DNA of 64,000 nt from an uncultured Bacteroidales bacterium (GCA_934667175.1 CAKULN010000007.1:23705-87704), one strand, 5' to 3'; shown: positions 36,877 to 45,543, counted from the stretch's first letter. Notes: a model not told the origin generated them from the letters alone. Program-made: numbers and translations.

Positions 36877-38445
36877 CTACCGAGGCACCTGCGCCCCGTA
36901 GCCCGGCATCGCGCCGAAGAGGAGAAGCGCCTTTTCCCAATTGTAGCGGTTGGCGTACATCGTGACCTTGGAGGTCATCGTGCCGATCTGGTTCATGCCG
37001 AGGGCCGAACGGAACGTGTTGACCGCGGAATTTGGATTGTGCTGCATCTCAGCGGTGTAAGACGCGTTGAGGAACCCTTTCAAGTAAGCCTCGTCAATCT
37101 TGCCTTTGAATATGTTCGCATCCTTGACCGTAGTGTTGCCACCCTCGGAGTCGAGATATTCAACGTCAGAGAAATCAGCGCTGCTGATGTTGATGAAATT
37201 GCCGCCTCCCGGAATCGAAATGTCACCCATCCTGTTGAGGAAGAACACATTGTTCTCCACGCTGGTCTTGCGGGTGGCCTCACGGTTCCTGTCGCTGTCG
37301 ATGTGCGTGTAGTCCAGGGCGGTCATCATAGAGCAACCGAAGATGTTGTTCGCAAGGTGGCAGTCCGTGCCAGGCTGGAAACGGAATCCGTAGCCCATCG
37401 TCTCAAGATTCTGCTTGAACGACCACATAAACAACAATGTGTTGTTGGTGAAGTCAACCCTTGAGTTTACCTTTGGATCCGAACCACGCACGTCCATCGC
37501 CTCCATCCTACAGTTCACGAATATGTTGTTGTCGATGTACATCGAACCCCTGAACAGGCCGAGGATCACGTGGTTCGGAGCGTTGATGAAAGCACAGTTG
37601 CGCACGGTCAGGTTAACATTGGAGTTGTTCATATAGAGAATGCAGGACTCCTTCGTGAAAGTCTCCAGATTGGAAAGGTCCGCTCCTCCCATACCTTTGG
37701 TTCCGATAGGGTTCATCTTAGTCGTCTCCACACCTTCAGGCTGCCCCTTCTGGTTCTCGTCGTTGCCTGAATAGTAGGAGATGGAGTTGCCACGGTCGAA
37801 GATGATTCCGTCGAACAGAACCTCGGCGTTGCGGTACTCAACATTGCTGTCATACTTGCCGACATTGATCTCAAGCTGCACTGTCGGGGCCTTGGCGGTG
37901 CCGTTGGACTCCGGAGTCGGCTGAACCATAGTGCGGTAGTTCAGGATGTCACGCTGAGAGAAATCTCCGTTGAAGCCACCGTAGATGTAGGCCGGTTTGC
38001 GGACGAAGATGTTCCCGCAGCGAAGGAGACCATAGTAGTTGCCGGCGGCCACGTAGATTGTGGAACCGGCGGGAGCGATGTCCAAAGCCTTCTGGATGTT
38101 CTTGAGAGGGGTTGCCGGGCTTAGTCCGTCATTCTTGTTGTTGCCTGACTCGCTGACGTAGTAGATTGTGCCGTTGGCGTTGGCGGCCACACGACCGTTG
38201 CTCACAGCGGGTGCCTTTCCGCCGCGGCCGTTAATCGCATCGTTCGCCCCCTTCTCGATGGCACCCTCAACCTTGTCCAGCCCTTTCTGGATGGCTCTGT
38301 CCACTCCCATAGTGGTCCTTGTGGTCGCGGCGTTCTTGGCGCGTTTCCCAAGTTGGTTCAGAAGATTCTGAGCCGGCATATTCATTGAAAGCGAGAGAGC
38401 GATAATTAATCCCAGCGCTTTTTTAATATTTTCGAATGTTTTCAT
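36877..38445 (-). CDS. Secreted right-handed beta-helix protein (DUF1565-like)
   Basis: Exported protein of 522 residues with a signal peptide ending near MPAQN. An amphipathic helical stretch (LLNQLGKRAKNAATTRTTMG) follows the signal, much as in the product of 39712-40995. From about 95 the sequence shows the DUF1565/pectate-lyase-like start IYYVSESGNNKNDGLSPATP, which leads into parallel beta-helix coils (NVNLTVRNCAFINAPNHVIL, IDNNIFVNCRMEAMDVRG). Such folds occur in polysaccharide lyases and epimerases, but I cannot identify catalytic residues. Third gene of the operon, 41 bp after the TMEM43 gene. Confidence 0.78.
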   Translation of the reverse strand: MKTFENIKKALGLIIALSLSMNMPAQNLLNQLGKRAKNAATTRTTMGVDRAIQKGLDKVEGAIEKGANDAINGRGGKAPAVSNGRVAANANGTIYYVSESGNNKNDGLSPATPLKNIQKALDIAPAGSTIYVAAGNYYGLLRCGNIFVRKPAYIYGGFNGDFSQRDILNYRTMVQPTPESNGTAKAPTVQLEINVGKYDSNVEYRNAEVLFDGIIFDRGNSISYYSGNDENQKGQPEGVETTKMNPIGTKGMGGADLSNLETFTKESCILYMNNSNVNLTVRNCAFINAPNHVILGLFRGSMYIDNNIFVNCRMEAMDVRGSDPKVNSRVDFTNNTLLFMWSFKQNLETMGYGFRFQPGTDCHLANNIFGCSMMTALDYTHIDSDRNREATRKTSVENNVFFLNRMGDISIPGGGNFINISSADFSDVEYLDSEGGNTTVKDANIFKGKIDEAYLKGFLNASYTAEMQHNPNSAVNTFRSALGMNQIGTMTSKVTMYANRYNWEKALLLFGAMPGYGAQVPR

Positions 38446-38486
38446 CTTATTATTTGAATATTAATATGCTGTTGCTGTGATAGGCA

Positions 38487-39668
38487 CTATGCGGCCGTCG
38501 CGGCCTTCTTCCTGCGGGCAAGGAATATGATCAATGCGATGGCGATCACGATCAGGGATATTCCCAGAACAGGCCTGTAGGCAAGCCAAGCGATGGCGAT
38601 CACGATGAACGACCACGCGAAGCCGACGAGCGAGCAGACAAGGCCCACACCTGCACCGATGATGCTCGCGATGAAAGGAACCACCTTGGCAAGAGTCTCA
38701 AGGAATCCGAATATGCCCTTCAGGCCACCGATGACAAGGAATATTCCCAGGAACCTGAGGATCCAGAGCCACAGTTTGTTGGCCGAGTGCTGCCCCTCGT
38801 ACATCTGGTCGGCTGACTGGGCACCCATCTGAAGGACATCGAAATTCTTTCCGTTCTTCGAGGTGTAAGGCACGAACGTGTCACCGCTGACCTGAGCCAT
38901 CAGCGAAACCTCTGCCGGAAGCACCTTTGTGAAGGTCACGCGCACGTCACCGACCTGAGGCGTTCCGGACTTCTGGCCGAAGCTGACCACATTGTTCTGA
39001 ATCTTCACGGCAAGGGTTGTGTCAATCAGGCACTCCTCTCTGAACAGTTCCTTGGTGATCCTTTCGGTGTCCTTCTCGGAGAAGAGGAATGGCTGCTCAC
39101 CGGTGATAGAGGCGATCTGGCTCTTGGTCAGCCTGTAGGCTCCGAACGTCACGTTCTCGGCTGTCTGCCTCAAGTCGTCAATGGCGATCTTTACCCTGTT
39201 CGCTCCTTGATACTCCGGATCGTGGAACTCCTCGGAATTTACAGGAGAGTCCACCCATTTCTTTTCGTAGGTGTAGGTCGTTGTAGTTTCCTGGCCACCT
39301 CCGACTTTGTCCTTGGTCTTGCTCTGTGACCGCTCCACCCATTGGTAGTACTCAACCTTTCTGACAAACTTGACTGCTGTCACCCCGATGCCGAAATCAG
39401 GATCGATGAGAGAGTCAATCGTGGCGGTCATTCCGGTGGCATGGACGAGTTTTCCGTCGAACTGAGGGTTAACAGTGTTGATGTCGGTCATCTCTACCGT
39501 CACCCCGGCGGCCTCGTTAAGCATTTTTGTCGTCTTGACAGCCCTGCCTTCGTTCCACCAGAGGAGGATCGTGCCGACTATAAGAAGAACAAATCCGGAA
39601 CCGATGCCACCGAAAGATTTCTTCACGCGCTGACCGTAGGTGGTCTTTGTTGTCTCTGTGTAAGCCAT
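38487..39668 (-). CDS. TMEM43 (LUMA) family membrane protein
   Basis: Bacterial homologue of the eukaryotic nuclear-envelope protein TMEM43, 393 residues. A membrane segment near 20-40 (GFVLLIVGTILLWWNEGRAV) is followed by the family hallmark GRAVKT and a large soluble domain (about 45-290) rich in beta strands. Three or four membrane segments close the protein (about 305-385) and a Lys/Arg-rich tail follows. The biochemical role of bacterial members is not established. It is encoded between a secreted coiled-coil protein and a secreted beta-helix protein, with gaps of 43 and 41 bp, in an operon behind a palindromic operator. The context suggests an envelope function. Confidence 0.85.
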   Translation of the reverse strand: MAYTETTKTTYGQRVKKSFGGIGSGFVLLIVGTILLWWNEGRAVKTTKMLNEAAGVTVEMTDINTVNPQFDGKLVHATGMTATIDSLIDPDFGIGVTAVKFVRKVEYYQWVERSQSKTKDKVGGGQETTTTYTYEKKWVDSPVNSEEFHDPEYQGANRVKIAIDDLRQTAENVTFGAYRLTKSQIASITGEQPFLFSEKDTERITKELFREECLIDTTLAVKIQNNVVSFGQKSGTPQVGDVRVTFTKVLPAEVSLMAQVSGDTFVPYTSKNGKNFDVLQMGAQSADQMYEGQHSANKLWLWILRFLGIFLVIGGLKGIFGFLETLAKVVPFIASIIGAGVGLVCSLVGFAWSFIVIAIAWLAYRPVLGISLIVIAIALIIFLARRKKAATAA

Positions 39669-39711
39669 AAGATAATTGGATTTTGGTTTGTATTAATTAT
39701 GTGATTATGAT

Positions 39712-40995
39712 TTACTTGATGAAGAACCCGCTTCTTGTGCCAACTCCGAAGAAGTACGTCTTGCCGTACTTGCCTCCGCCCATATAGTCCTGAGCGAATC
39801 CGTAGTTTGTGGCATAGCGCTTCCCGTCCTTCTTGATGTCCACCCAAGCGCTGACACGGCGGCGCACGATGTTGCCGAAGCCGTCACGGTCGATCTGCCA
39901 GGTGGAGTTCAGAATCGTCACACGCTTGGCATCCTCTTCAGGGAACTGGGCACGCGCTGCCGCCAGACAAGCGTTCAGGAAAGCCGCGTCACCCATCTTG
40001 GTGGCTGGCCAAGGCTGCATACTTGCGGCAATCTCCGCCTCGCGGGCGGCCTTGCGCTCGGCCTCTTCTTTGGCAAGCTGCTCTTTCTCAGCCTTGTACT
40101 CATCCCTCAGCTGGGCGGCCGGCTTGACCGGATTCCTTGCCTGGAACTCTTCGGAAGTCTGTGCGATGGCAGACTTCAGGTCGGCGAGAACCTGATTGTA
40201 GCGTGGATCGCTTTCAAGCAGGTAGCCGAAGGAAGCGTTGAGGTTGTAGGCTGAATATGCCCAGTCAAGGTACCATTCCTTCATCTTCCCTGAATATTCA
40301 TTGGACTTCCCGATCTCGAACTCGATCTGATTGTAGGTCCCTTCAGCGAACTTGGCCCTGTCTTCCTTGGCCGTCGCGGCCTTCTTTGGCAATCCGGCCC
40401 AAAGTTTTGCCCAGATCTTGCCGTAGGCTGCGTTGTAATGATCCTTGTACTCATTGTACCTGAACTGGTCCTTGATACCTTCAGCTTCACGGACCATATT
40501 CTCGATGTAATTGTACATCTCCCCGGAGCGGGTGAAATATTCAAGCTCTTGATTGTAAAAATTCTGTTCATCGGCAGCCTCTTCCATCCTGTAGAGATAG
40601 TAGAGGGCGTTGGCGATGACGGTCTTGCTGTTCATCGTCATAAGGTGAAGATCCTTCTTCCACTCCTGAAGCTGATTCCAGGACGACTTCGCATTGCTTT
40701 CGTAAAGGGTCCCTTGCTGGCCTTTGATCCTTACGCAGTCTCCCATATCTGAATTCCAGAATTTTTCCTCGTCCGGACGGACTCCGTCCTGTGCCTGCCC
40801 GGCAGGATCGTTAGTGTCAGTATTGGCTGTTTCCGACTTCGATGTCTCCGCCGCCGACTTCGTCTTGGAAACTTCGTTCCTGACCTTATTCTTAAGAGCG
40901 TTCCCGAGTCCGCCCAACTGTGCGTTGGCTGTCATTGTGCCGAGTCCCGCCATCAGGGCTGCGACCATCAAGGCTTTCAATCTAAGATTTGTCAT
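39712..40995 (-). CDS. Secreted helical protein of unknown function
   Basis: Exported protein of 427 residues with a signal peptide ending at MTANAQ. A low-complexity helical stretch follows (LGNALKNKVRNEVSKTKSAA), then a long helical body to about 330 with charged coiled-coil sequence (EYKAEKEQLAKEEAERKAAR). The C-terminal 100 residues look like a small alpha/beta domain (KRVTILNSTWQIDRDGFGNI, RRRVSAWVDIKKDGKR). I do not recognise a family. It is the first gene of the four-gene operon and lies directly behind copy 2 of the conserved operator. Confidence 0.7.
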   Translation of the reverse strand: MTNLRLKALMVAALMAGLGTMTANAQLGGLGNALKNKVRNEVSKTKSAAETSKSETANTDTNDPAGQAQDGVRPDEEKFWNSDMGDCVRIKGQQGTLYESNAKSSWNQLQEWKKDLHLMTMNSKTVIANALYYLYRMEEAADEQNFYNQELEYFTRSGEMYNYIENMVREAEGIKDQFRYNEYKDHYNAAYGKIWAKLWAGLPKKAATAKEDRAKFAEGTYNQIEFEIGKSNEYSGKMKEWYLDWAYSAYNLNASFGYLLESDPRYNQVLADLKSAIAQTSEEFQARNPVKPAAQLRDEYKAEKEQLAKEEAERKAAREAEIAASMQPWPATKMGDAAFLNACLAAARAQFPEEDAKRVTILNSTWQIDRDGFGNIVRRRVSAWVDIKKDGKRYATNYGFAQDYMGGGKYGKTYFFGVGTRSGFFIK

Positions 40996-41024
40996 TATGT
41001 GATTTTTTTAGGTTTATGTGTACT

Positions 41025-41093
41025 GCAAAGTTAGGCGGTACGCCCCAATAGGAATATGGCCAAAGAGGCAAATTGCATCTCTTTGACCATATT
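41025..41093 (-). promoter_or_regulatory. Promoter with conserved 41-bp palindromic operator, copy 2
   Basis: -7 box TAACTTTGC (complement of 41025-41033), 19 bp, then a palindrome at 41053-41093: AATATGGCCAAAGAGGCA (41053-41070), 5-bp spacer, CATCTCTTTGACCATATT (41076-41093), 14 of 18 pairs. It drives the four-gene operon that begins at 40995. It lies within the 124 bp between that operon and the upstream regulator gene. Confidence 0.8.
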
Positions 41094-41119
41094 TTAGTAA
41101 AATCACCCTGAAAATGTGG

Positions 41120-42757
41120 CTATTGTCCGACGTTACTGTCCCGCCATTGCTTAGGGGTCGTTCCTGTCACTTTCTTGAAAAGTGTTATGAAATAGGACAC
41201 ATCGTTGATGCCGCAAAGCGACGCCACATCGGCGATCGGCTTGTCTTTTTGTGTGCTGAGAATCTCTTTGGCCATCTCTATCCTGACTTCCGTCACCAAA
41301 GCGCTGCTGCTGCCTCCTGTCTGTGCCTTGATTTGGCGGTTGAGATTCGACCTTGTGGTGCAGAGCGCGGACGCCGCTTCCTGAAGGTCAACGTCCTTCC
41401 CTTCAATGATCTGTTTCCGGATCTCAGCCTTCAACGGTTCGACAACATCTCGCTCAGGAGTCAGTGACGGACGAGAGGCCGTACGCTTCCTTGCCGCGTC
41501 GAGTTTGGCCAGAGTGTCGTCAAGGATGGATTTGATAGACTTGTTCCTGCGGGCGAGAAGCCATATCGCGAATGCCAGCAATGCCACGGCCACGATGCCG
41601 AACCACAGGATCTTCCGTTTGGAACTCAGGTGATGATCCCGCTCGCTGGTGATCTGCTCGTTGCGGTAGCGGGCGTTATATTCATTGAGACCTTGGTTCA
41701 TCTCGCTGTCGTAGAGAGAGTCCTTGATGTGGGTATATTGCATCAGATGTTCCACGGCTTCGTCGGAATTATGAGGAGTCAAAGCGCGGCTGAGTCCATA
41801 GTGCGAATGGCTCTTGTTATAGGCGTCCCCTTTTTCCGTAAAGACCTTGAGAGCCTTACGGAAATATTCAACAGCCTTTTCATTGTCTCCTTTTTGGAGG
41901 CAGATGTCGCCCATTTGGTTGCAGCTGATGGCCCAGGACTGCATATTTCCGGCCTTTTCCAGCTCGGGAAGCGCTTCGATCAGAGACTTCTCCGCATCAT
42001 CGTACTGGCCAAGGGCAATCTGCGCCGCCGCCATCTGTGACAGTCTGACCGCCGCCTTGTCGTCAAGCCCCATCTCCTTGTTGATGTCGTAGGCGCGGTG
42101 GGAATATTCAAGGCTCTTCTCATCCTCACCCATACTGTGGTAGATCTCCGCCGCCATACCGCATCGCACCGCCAGTTTCAGGGAATCATTCTGCCTTTCA
42201 CAGATTTTGATGGCCTCAAGAACGTATTTAACTCCCTCCGCCGGCTGCTTCGACGCAAGGCATATCCCTGCCAGGGTGTTCAATGAATATGCGATCCGCG
42301 TCTCATCCTGAAGCTCCCGCCCCAACGAGAGGGTCGCCTTTGCGTATTCCAGTGACTTGTGATAGTCGGACTTTCGGAAATATGCTATGGAAAGTACGTT
42401 GTCACAGTCGCATTCTATCTCTTTTGCTCCGATTTTCTTACTGAGAGCCAATGCTTTGCTTGAATATTCAATGGACTTGTCGTACTCCTGCGAATCATAG
42501 TACCACTCTCCGGCCCAGTACCAGGTCAGGGCCTTGACGCTGTCTGGCTTGCTGCTGGGAATCAGTTCGACCGTGTTCTCGGTGAATTCATTTTCGGCCA
42601 GATACTTGAAGAATGCTTCCGCTGTGCTTGCGGCTTGAGAACCTTTTTGTTGATCGAATGCAATGACAAGCGAGTCCACCACATTCTGCGAATATGCGGA
42701 CAAGGTGAGTAGCAGGAATATGTTGGTCAGTGCGATTCTTAGTGACTTCATTTTCAA
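41120..42757 (-). CDS. Membrane-spanning TPR sensor with AraC-type DNA-binding domain
   Basis: One-component regulator of 545 residues. A signal peptide (1-24, ending SAYSQ) exports the N-terminal part, which holds tetratricopeptide repeats from about 60 to 345 (KAVEYFRKALKVFTEKGDAY and similar). One membrane segment near 385-405 (ILWFGIVAVALLAFAIWLLA) is followed by a linker. An AraC-family double helix-turn-helix fills the last 100 residues (DLQEAASALCTTRSNLNRQI, then IADVASLCGINDVSYFITLF and FKKVTGTTPKQW). The design implies sensing in the periplasm and DNA binding in the cytoplasm. It is encoded between two units that carry the shared palindromic operator, which makes it the leading candidate for the protein that binds there. 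Confidence 0.88.
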   Translation of the reverse strand: MKMKSLRIALTNIFLLLTLSAYSQNVVDSLVIAFDQQKGSQAASTAEAFFKYLAENEFTENTVELIPSSKPDSVKALTWYWAGEWYYDSQEYDKSIEYSSKALALSKKIGAKEIECDCDNVLSIAYFRKSDYHKSLEYAKATLSLGRELQDETRIAYSLNTLAGICLASKQPAEGVKYVLEAIKICERQNDSLKLAVRCGMAAEIYHSMGEDEKSLEYSHRAYDINKEMGLDDKAAVRLSQMAAAQIALGQYDDAEKSLIEALPELEKAGNMQSWAISCNQMGDICLQKGDNEKAVEYFRKALKVFTEKGDAYNKSHSHYGLSRALTPHNSDEAVEHLMQYTHIKDSLYDSEMNQGLNEYNARYRNEQITSERDHHLSSKRKILWFGIVAVALLAFAIWLLARRNKSIKSILDDTLAKLDAARKRTASRPSLTPERDVVEPLKAEIRKQIIEGKDVDLQEAASALCTTRSNLNRQIKAQTGGSSSALVTEVRIEMAKEILSTQKDKPIADVASLCGINDVSYFITLFKKVTGTTPKQWRDSNVGQ

Positions 42758-42840
42758 TAGTATGGCTAAGCTGGTGCCTGCGTGGCAGACAAAAGCGTCT
42801 TACAAATTTGAGAAAATTATCTGAATATTCCTACTTCAAA

Positions 42841-42875
42841 ACAAAAAGCCGATGGCAAAAGAATGCCACCGGGCT
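42841..42875 (-). terminator. Terminator of the 5'-nucleotidase operon
   Basis: AGCC-ga-TGGCA (42847-42857) pairs with TGCCA-cc-GGGCT (42864-42875). On the minus strand it is followed by TTTTTGTTTT. Confidence 0.8.
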
Positions 42876-42909
42876 GGTTTAACTAATATTATTTGTATTT
42901 ATGGGTGTT

Positions 42910-43737
42910 CTATCTTCCGATCTTCAGATTGCCGACGTTCAGACCCCACTCTCCGTCTTGGACGATAGGTGTAGGCACCCCGTCAAGATTCTTCTCATAG
43001 TGAGGATCCTTAAGATAGGTGTGCGAGTGGCCACCGACTACTAGATCCACGTTGTGGGTCCTGCTGACAAGCATCTGGTCGAGGTACGGCTCGTCCTCGA
43101 AACCGATGTGCGTCAGGGCGATCACAAGATCGCATTTCTCCTTGTTCTTCAGGTACTCGGCCCATTTGTTGACAACCTCGGCGTTCTCGTAACCCGGAAT
43201 TCTGTCGGACACCTCCTTGGTGACAAGAATCGTTATGTCCGGCATCAGGCCGATGATTCCGATCTTCATTCCGGCCTTCTTCACGATGGTGTAAGGCTTC
43301 ACGTACTTGGTCAAAGACACGTTTGAGAAGTCGTAGTTCGCGCAGACAACCGGGCATTTGATCTTTGCCAGACGACGTGCAAGTTCATCGACACCGTTGT
43401 CGAACTCGTGGTTGCCGAGGGTCACGCAGTCGTACTTCATCGCGTTGATGAGATCGATCTCGATGTCGCCTCCGAGCACTGAGAAGTAAGACGTCCCCTG
43501 ATCGAAGTCTCCGGCGTGGAGAAGAAGCACGTTCTTCTTTCCGTCAGCCTTCACGACGCTGTCCCTGTAGGCAGCCCGCTCTATCACTCCGCCGTGCCCC
43601 AGATGCTCGCCGGCGCGTTCCGGCTCAAGGTGGCTGTGGGTGTCATTGACGTGGAGGATGGTAAGTCTCTTCTGGGCCGCCGCGTCGATGTTCGTCAGGG
43701 CTGCAAGCAGACATATTCCTAAAATTATCTTTCTCAT
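42910..43737 (-). CDS. 5'-nucleotidase, metallophosphatase (N-terminal) domain protein
   Basis: Periplasmic metallophosphoesterase of 275 residues corresponding to the catalytic half of UshA-type 5'-nucleotidases. The signal peptide ends near DAAAQ. Metal ligands: LHVNDTHSHLEP (about 24-35), HAGDFDQGT (76), LGNHEFDNG (106), ALTHIGFEDE (206) and GGHSHTYL (239). The start is the ATG whose A is also the last base of the upstream stop codon (TGATG); an AAAGGAGGA Shine-Dalgarno sequence precedes it inside the upstream gene, so translation is coupled. The C-terminal half is encoded by the gene just upstream. It would release nucleosides and phosphate from nucleotides in the periplasm. Confidence 0.9.
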   Translation of the reverse strand: MRKIILGICLLAALTNIDAAAQKRLTILHVNDTHSHLEPERAGEHLGHGGVIERAAYRDSVVKADGKKNVLLLHAGDFDQGTSYFSVLGGDIEIDLINAMKYDCVTLGNHEFDNGVDELARRLAKIKCPVVCANYDFSNVSLTKYVKPYTIVKKAGMKIGIIGLMPDITILVTKEVSDRIPGYENAEVVNKWAEYLKNKEKCDLVIALTHIGFEDEPYLDQMLVSRTHNVDLVVGGHSHTYLKDPHYEKNLDGVPTPIVQDGEWGLNVGNLKIGR

Positions 43738-44576
43738 CACTCGTCCTCCTTTAATATTGTGATCCAATTATGGTTCTGGTACTCGACAGGCTTGCTGGCG
43801 GCGGTGAGGCTCTGGACATAGGCGAGCATCGTGTCGTAGAGGTAGCCGTTGCACATTATAACCTCTTCGGCGTTCTTGGCCACCTTGTAGCCGTCCCCGC
43901 CGTCAAGCATAAAGTTAAGGGTCGCGACTCCGTAGATCCTGTCGTCGTCGATCGGCTCTCCGTTAATCGTGGCCGAGACTATCTTGCCGTTCTTGGCCAC
44001 GACCTTGATTCCGCCGACGATCTGGAATGTCGTGGATGCCATCTGGTTAAGGATGACTTTCACGTCACGGCCTCGCAAGGCCACATAGCAGAGGTTGTTG
44101 CGGAACGGGAACATCGACATAATGTCATCGTAGAGAATCTCACCGGCCGGCATATCGATCCGGACTCCGCCACGGTTGGCGATGCCGATGTCAACCCTCT
44201 TGCCGGTGCTGTCCGCCGTGGCGCGCATCAGCTCGTCAATGTACCAGTCGTAGATCTCGCACTCGGGGTATGTCCTGACCATCGTGCGGGTGGAGTGCCC
44301 GATGACGGACTTGACCTTGGCCATTGCCGGCTGCGCGTCGAGCATTATCTTGGCGACATCCTTGACAGTTCCCTTGCGGAACTTCTTCCCGTTGGGCGCA
44401 TAATAGGTACAGCCCTTGACCGTGCCCATCGCCTCCTCGACGTTCGACGCGTTGGATGCCACGACACCCGTGCGGTGTCCGTCCACCGGATCCGTCGTCC
44501 AGGTGATCGTCCGCTCCTGCGCCGAAAGGCTCAGCCCTCCGGCCAGAAACAGGATGATTGTCAGTTTAATCTTCAT
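43737..44576 (-). CDS. 5'-nucleotidase C-terminal domain protein
   Basis: Stand-alone 5'-nucleotidase C-terminal (substrate-binding) domain, 279 residues, with a signal peptide ending GLSLSAQ. Marks: GNRGGV-type motif as IANRGGVRIDMPAGEI near 148-163, MFPFRNNLCYVALRGRD, and YGVATLNFMLDGGDGYK near 230-246. The first 60 residues (TITWTTDPVDGHRTGVVASN) precede the domain. Bacteroidetes commonly encode the two halves of the enzyme as neighbours in this reversed order. It overlaps the catalytic-half gene by one base and follows the small lipoprotein gene by 70 bp. Confidence 0.88.
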   Translation of the reverse strand: MKIKLTIILFLAGGLSLSAQERTITWTTDPVDGHRTGVVASNASNVEEAMGTVKGCTYYAPNGKKFRKGTVKDVAKIMLDAQPAMAKVKSVIGHSTRTMVRTYPECEIYDWYIDELMRATADSTGKRVDIGIANRGGVRIDMPAGEILYDDIMSMFPFRNNLCYVALRGRDVKVILNQMASTTFQIVGGIKVVAKNGKIVSATINGEPIDDDRIYGVATLNFMLDGGDGYKVAKNAEEVIMCNGYLYDTMLAYVQSLTAASKPVEYQNHNWITILKEDE

Positions 44577-44601
44577 TATGTGTCAGTTTTAATAAAGCAC
44601 G

Positions 44602-44621
44602 CCCGTCACTTAAGTGGCGGG
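44602..44621. other. Hairpin between operon genes
   Basis: CCCGtCACTTAAGTGgCGGG is a near-perfect palindrome in the 70-bp gap between two same-strand genes. There is no U tract, so it is more likely an mRNA stability or processing element than a terminator. Confidence 0.5.
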
Positions 44622-44646
44622 TGTGGGTACACAGCCTTCTCTCAGG

Positions 44647-45126
44647 CTACTTAACAATCTTGACGGTAACTGTCTTGCTGATGGTAATCTTACCGTCAGC
44701 GCTGGTGTAAGTTAAAGAGTACTTTTCTGAATCGCCTTCCTTCGCATCAGTACGAGCATCGAATCTGAGCGCTTTCGCAGGGCAGGAATATGCCTTGCCG
44801 TCAATTGCCACCGGGACAACTTTCCTGTGCCTGATAGAGGTGGTGGTCAGACATTCGTTTGTGATGGCATTGTCATCATCGTAAGGAAGCAGATTCTTTC
44901 CGTCGCTTGGACAGAAAACTTCATTATGAGAGTCGTCGCCGAGTTTGACGGTAAGCACGTCCGGCATTGCGTCACGAACACCGTTTTCGGTGACCCTGAC
45001 AAAGTAAGGCTTCTGCTCTGGTTCCGGATCCTTGTTGTCATCTTTCTTGCAACCTGTGGAGGCGAGCATTAGCGCTGCCATCGCGGCGAAGGCTACGCTT
45101 CGCAGATAGTGATTCTTCATATTCAC
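44647..45126 (-). CDS. Small lipoprotein of unknown function
   Basis: Lipoprotein of 159 residues. The signal ends at LASTGC (Cys26) and is followed by an acidic linker (KKDDNKDPEPEQK). The remaining 120 residues are beta-rich and look like one Ig-like domain (SEKYSLTYTSADGKITISKT at the end), with two further cysteines. I do not recognise a family. It is the first gene of an operon with the split 5'-nucleotidase and lies behind copy 3 of the conserved operator. The position next to the nucleotidase halves may point to an envelope-anchoring or binding role; this is inference. Confidence 0.7.
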   Translation of the reverse strand: MNMKNHYLRSVAFAAMAALMLASTGCKKDDNKDPEPEQKPYFVRVTENGVRDAMPDVLTVKLGDDSHNEVFCPSDGKNLLPYDDDNAITNECLTTTSIRHRKVVPVAIDGKAYSCPAKALRFDARTDAKEGDSEKYSLTYTSADGKITISKTVTVKIVK

Positions 45127-45195
45127 AAAATTTTAATGATTGATATTAGTTTTAGTACTTAATATAATGTCTTTTCTCATTCGGTTCTGACGTTT

Positions 45196-45264
45196 GCAAA
45201 GTTAACGGGCGTTTCCCGAAATGAATATGGCAAAAGGGGCAATTTGTGTCTTTTCCGCCATATT
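45196..45264 (-). promoter_or_regulatory. Promoter with conserved 41-bp palindromic operator, copy 3
   Basis: -7 box TAACTTTGC (complement of 45196-45204), exactly 19 bp, then the palindrome AATATGGCAAAAGGGGCA (45224-45241), 5-bp spacer, TGTCTTTTCCGCCATATT (45247-45264), 13 of 18 pairs. It controls the lipoprotein/5'-nucleotidase operon. The leader would be about 65 nt. Confidence 0.8.
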
Positions 45265-45361
45265 TCCGCCAAATCATTGCCTCCAGACAGAGCCGCCTCC
45301 CTCAAAATTTCCATTCCATCTTCTGGCTTCCGCGGACGCTCTTTGCTATATGAAATTATGA

Positions 45362-45502
45362 ATATCTCAAAAGCAAACCATCGAAGAGGTCCTGAGAGTG
45401 GAGCAAAAACTGGCGGTATTGCTTCAGTCAGAGACTAAAATTCACGCGACGGGAGCATATTCACCACAAAATGTAGCTGAGGTTCCTAATGGTTGGTCTT
45501 GA
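45362..45502 (+). other. Coding-like fragment without a start codon
   Basis: An open frame of 46 codons between a TGA (45359) and a TGA (45500) reads like a protein C-terminus (QTIEEVLRVEQKLAVLLQSE) but has no start codon and no family I recognise. The rest of 45265-45543 shows nothing else. It may be a gene remnant. Confidence 0.25.
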
Positions 45503-45543
45503 GGGTGGAGAATTGTCGCCTTCAGAGCCTATGAAAGATTAAG

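Noticed and set aside
45265..45543. A tRNA gene sought upstream of rplM
   Set aside because: No cloverleaf, T-loop GTTCRA or CCA-proximal acceptor stem could be found here or elsewhere in the window.
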